DNA of 64,000 bases from Poecilobothrus nobilitatus (Eukaryota; Arthropoda; Insecta; Diptera; Dolichopodidae). Below the pieces are notes generated by a model that ran no database searches, was not told where the DNA came from, and saw only the letters and a program-made list of their open reading frames with translations. Where the stretch lies: assembly GCA_947095535.1 (NCBI GenBank), contig OX352772.1, forward strand, positions 40,195,445 through 40,259,444. Reading direction: 5' to 3'. The position numbers and the translations under genes were made by a program. This document shows positions 61,894 through 64,000 of this stretch, one piece after another. How positions within the stretch are numbered: the first letter of the stretch is position 1; each line of letters opens with the position of its first letter.

Positions 61894-63008
61894 TCATTTT
61901 TTGCCCCAGCCTCCATGGCCACCACCGCTATGACTTTCCTCTTGAATGATTTTAACTACTTTAATTTCTTCATGATGGCCACCACCGCCACTAGAATATC
62001 CACCATGCCCATGTCCACCTTCTTCATGAACAACTTTAATAATATGTTCGCCACCACCATGAGCATGACCACCGCCTCCACCACCTCCATGACCACTATG
62101 TTCATGAATTACTTTAACAATTTCAGCGGCACCTCCACCACCACCATGACCGAAACCAGAAGCATAACCACCAGCAGCGCCACCACCATGTGATTCTTCA
62201 TGAACAACTTTAATAACTTTTTCACCACCGTGTCCACCGCCACCGCCATAACCACCTCCAACAGCACCACCAGCAATAGCTGCATGTTCATGTACAACTT
62301 TAATAACTTGAGCTCCTCCACCTCCACCACCATGACCAAAACCAGCAGCATAACCGCCTCCTCCACCACCACCGCCAGCAGCAAATCCACCTTCATGAAC
62401 AACTTTTATAACTTGAGCTCCACCACCACCATGTCCACCACCATAACCACCACCAACGAAACCACCACCGCCGCTACCACCAAAACCACCTATAGCACCA
62501 CTTTCTTGTACAACTTTAATAATTGCTGCTCCACCACCTCCATGGCCACCACCAAAACCACCTCCATGACCACCACCAAAACCACCTCCATGACCACCGC
62601 CGCCGCCACCACCACCATGATGATAAACATTTACAACTTGTGGTGGTCCAGCATGTTTATGTAAAACTTTAACGAATTGTGGAGGTGGAGCTTGTTGTAC
62701 TGCACTACCACCAAAGAGACTGCCAAATGATGGATTAGCATGACATACAGATGCAAAAACTACTAAACAAATAAGGATCTGAAAAATAATTAAAAAAAAA
62801 ATGAATTTTGTTTTTTATTTTTAAAATATTAAATTTTTTGTATTATTTTTAAATGTATATGTATGTATGTATGTATGTCTATATTTATATGGTGTAATTT
62901 AAATAATCCAAAATGTATGATGATATTGTATCCTATTTATTAATTAATCCTTTATTATGTAGGTTTTTTTGTATGTTTATTTATCCTTTATGTTTTTATT
63001 ACCTTCAT
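61894..63008 (-). CDS. Secreted Gly/His-rich protein with IKVVHE repeats
   Basis: Two exons: 63003-63008 carries only ATG AAG before |GTAATA, and 61894-62778 follows TTTCAG|. This gives 296 residues. The signal peptide is MKILICLVVFASVCHA, and the mature chain starts NPSFGSLFGG. Eight copies of a short motif, spaced about 30-35 residues, are separated by Gly/His-rich linkers: FVKVLHKH, IIKVVQES, VIKVVHEGG, VIKVVHEHA, VIKVVHEES, IVKVIHEHS, IIKVVHEEG and VVKIIQEES. The end is HGGWGKK. Gly-rich linkers with regular beta-prone motifs suggest a cuticle or other extracellular matrix protein; this is inference. The exon is far more GC-rich than its surroundings because of Gly codons. Large opposite-strand frames (Thr/Met-rich) are shadows. 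It shares gene structure and motif with the gene at 53.5 kb. Confidence 0.88.
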
Positions 63009-63069
63009 ATTTTCGATACTTTATTTAATATTTATTGCGATACTATAGTAATCGAATTGAAAACAACCA

Positions 63070-63110
63070 GAAACTGATAACAATACCAGAGAATCAATAT
63101 GCTTTTATAG
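63070..63110 (-). promoter_or_regulatory. TATA box and initiator of the Gly-rich gene
   Basis: On the minus strand CTATAAAAGC (TATAAAA at 63109-63103) is followed, 34 bases from its first T, by TATCAGTTT. That is an arthropod TCAGT initiator with its A at 63075. The start site would lie 67 bp upstream of the ATG, a normal leader for a cuticle-type gene. Confidence 0.7.
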
Positions 63111-64000
63111 TCCAAAATAGTATAAAAATTTTTTCAAATTCATCTGTTCATGAAGATGATTTTAATGTTGAATTTTTGTTATTGTTTAGATTTTTTTTTA
63201 CATTTTTTTTTTTTTTTTGTTATTTTCTTTACAAAATTCAGCAATAAAAGAAAGTTTTTGTAACGACTATAATAAATTTTTGACCGCATCTTTTTACTAA
63301 ATTATTTTTTTTTTGTTTTTTTTTTTTTATATCTATATTATTAATTTCCAACATTTTGTTTCAGTCATCCAAAATATATATTGTATTATTGATAGTGTTT
63401 TGAATTTTCTAACCTCTTCTTACATTCAACGAAATTATAACAAATTAAAAAACAAATAAAAAATCGATTGAACAAAAAAAAAAAAAATTTCATTAAAATC
63501 TCAAAATATGATCTAAAAAGTCTGAAAAAAAAACATAAAATTGGGAAGCATAATATTGTAGATGATAATAGGCAAAACAAAAGAAAAAAAAAAACCTAAA
63601 AATAAAATCTTATATAAAATTATGCTGAAATTTTTAACTAAAAACATAACATATCAAAAATTATTTTTGTCTTTTTTTAAATTTTGAGCAAAAAAAAAAC
63701 AAAATGAAGAATTATTATGCATGCGAAATGTATACAATTTAAATCAATTTGAATGAATTTGATTGCAATCAATAATCCAAATCTATTAGCAACACATGTA
63801 AATTTTATTAGTATCTGCTGACTTTAAGGTGTTGTGTTATTTAAAGTGTTATATCTGGTTATACCAATTATAGAAATTGTCGAAGGACGCAGAGTCATTA
63901 TATTGGTTTTAACTGTTATTGTCATTTATTATCTAACTGGCAATCGGATATTTTACGTTGAAATTTTTTTTCATTTTCTATACTTATTTTTCTTATAGAC
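63111..64000. other. Upstream flank, no gene seen
   Basis: Homopolymer-rich DNA. Regulatory sites of the Gly-rich gene may lie here, but none is recognisable. Confidence 0.4.

Noticed and set aside
61915..62664. Thr/Met-rich open frames on the plus strand and a Leu/Val-rich frame on the minus strand
   Set aside because: They are shadows of Gly codons in the minus-strand Gly-rich gene, which has a signal peptide, splice sites, TATA box and regular motif repeats in its own frame.

Overview
This is a very AT-rich insect nuclear contig, most likely from a fly (Diptera). The evidence is short GT-AG introns of about 55-110 bp, a takeout-family gene, a Ly6 gene, a mitochondrial ATP synthase delta gene, an errantivirus-type Ty3/gypsy remnant and many TACATA/TATGTA microsatellites. 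Nothing in it is bacterial or viral apart from decayed mobile elements. Genes are sparse: six confident protein genes and one small candidate in 64 kb. All but one are split into exons, and several exons are too short or lack an ATG, so an ATG-based ORF search misses or misplaces them.

Layout. 0-3 kb: a decayed non-LTR retrotransposon (minus strand) followed by the last three exons of a takeout/JHBP-like gene. 3.5-24 kb: gene-poor DNA with tRNA-derived SINEs, a dispersed repeat family with TACCCGT ends, a foldback element, degenerate LINE pieces and tandem repeats. 24.7-26.3 kb: a defensin-like six-cysteine secreted peptide gene, tail to tail with a GPI-type Ly6 gene. 29.5-34.6 kb: a decayed errantivirus interrupted by a MITE-like element, next to a hAT-like non-autonomous element. 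38.4-42.4 kb: a five-exon PHD-finger nuclear protein gene. 44.3-45.2 kb: ATP synthase delta. 46.6-46.8 kb: a possible two-exon 47-residue gene. 48.2-52.9 kb: a stack of elements (TIR element, pogo-like transposase split by a repeat, TIR element carrying a 147-bp tandem array, and a SINE split by another repeat). 53.5-54.9 kb and 61.9-63.0 kb: two secreted low-complexity protein genes with the same gene structure, which share a repeated hydrophobic/lysine motif of the form IKVVHE.

Functional themes. There is no operon-like cooperation. Secreted or surface products dominate: takeout carrier, defensin-like peptide, Ly6 protein and two IKVVHE-repeat proteins. The PHD protein is presumably nuclear and ATP synthase delta is mitochondrial. 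The most novel items are the defensin-like gene with a Met/Thr-rich N-terminal region and the IKVVHE-repeat protein pair. The element stack at 49-53 kb is the best record of insertion history. All calls come from reading the sequence; no database search was run.
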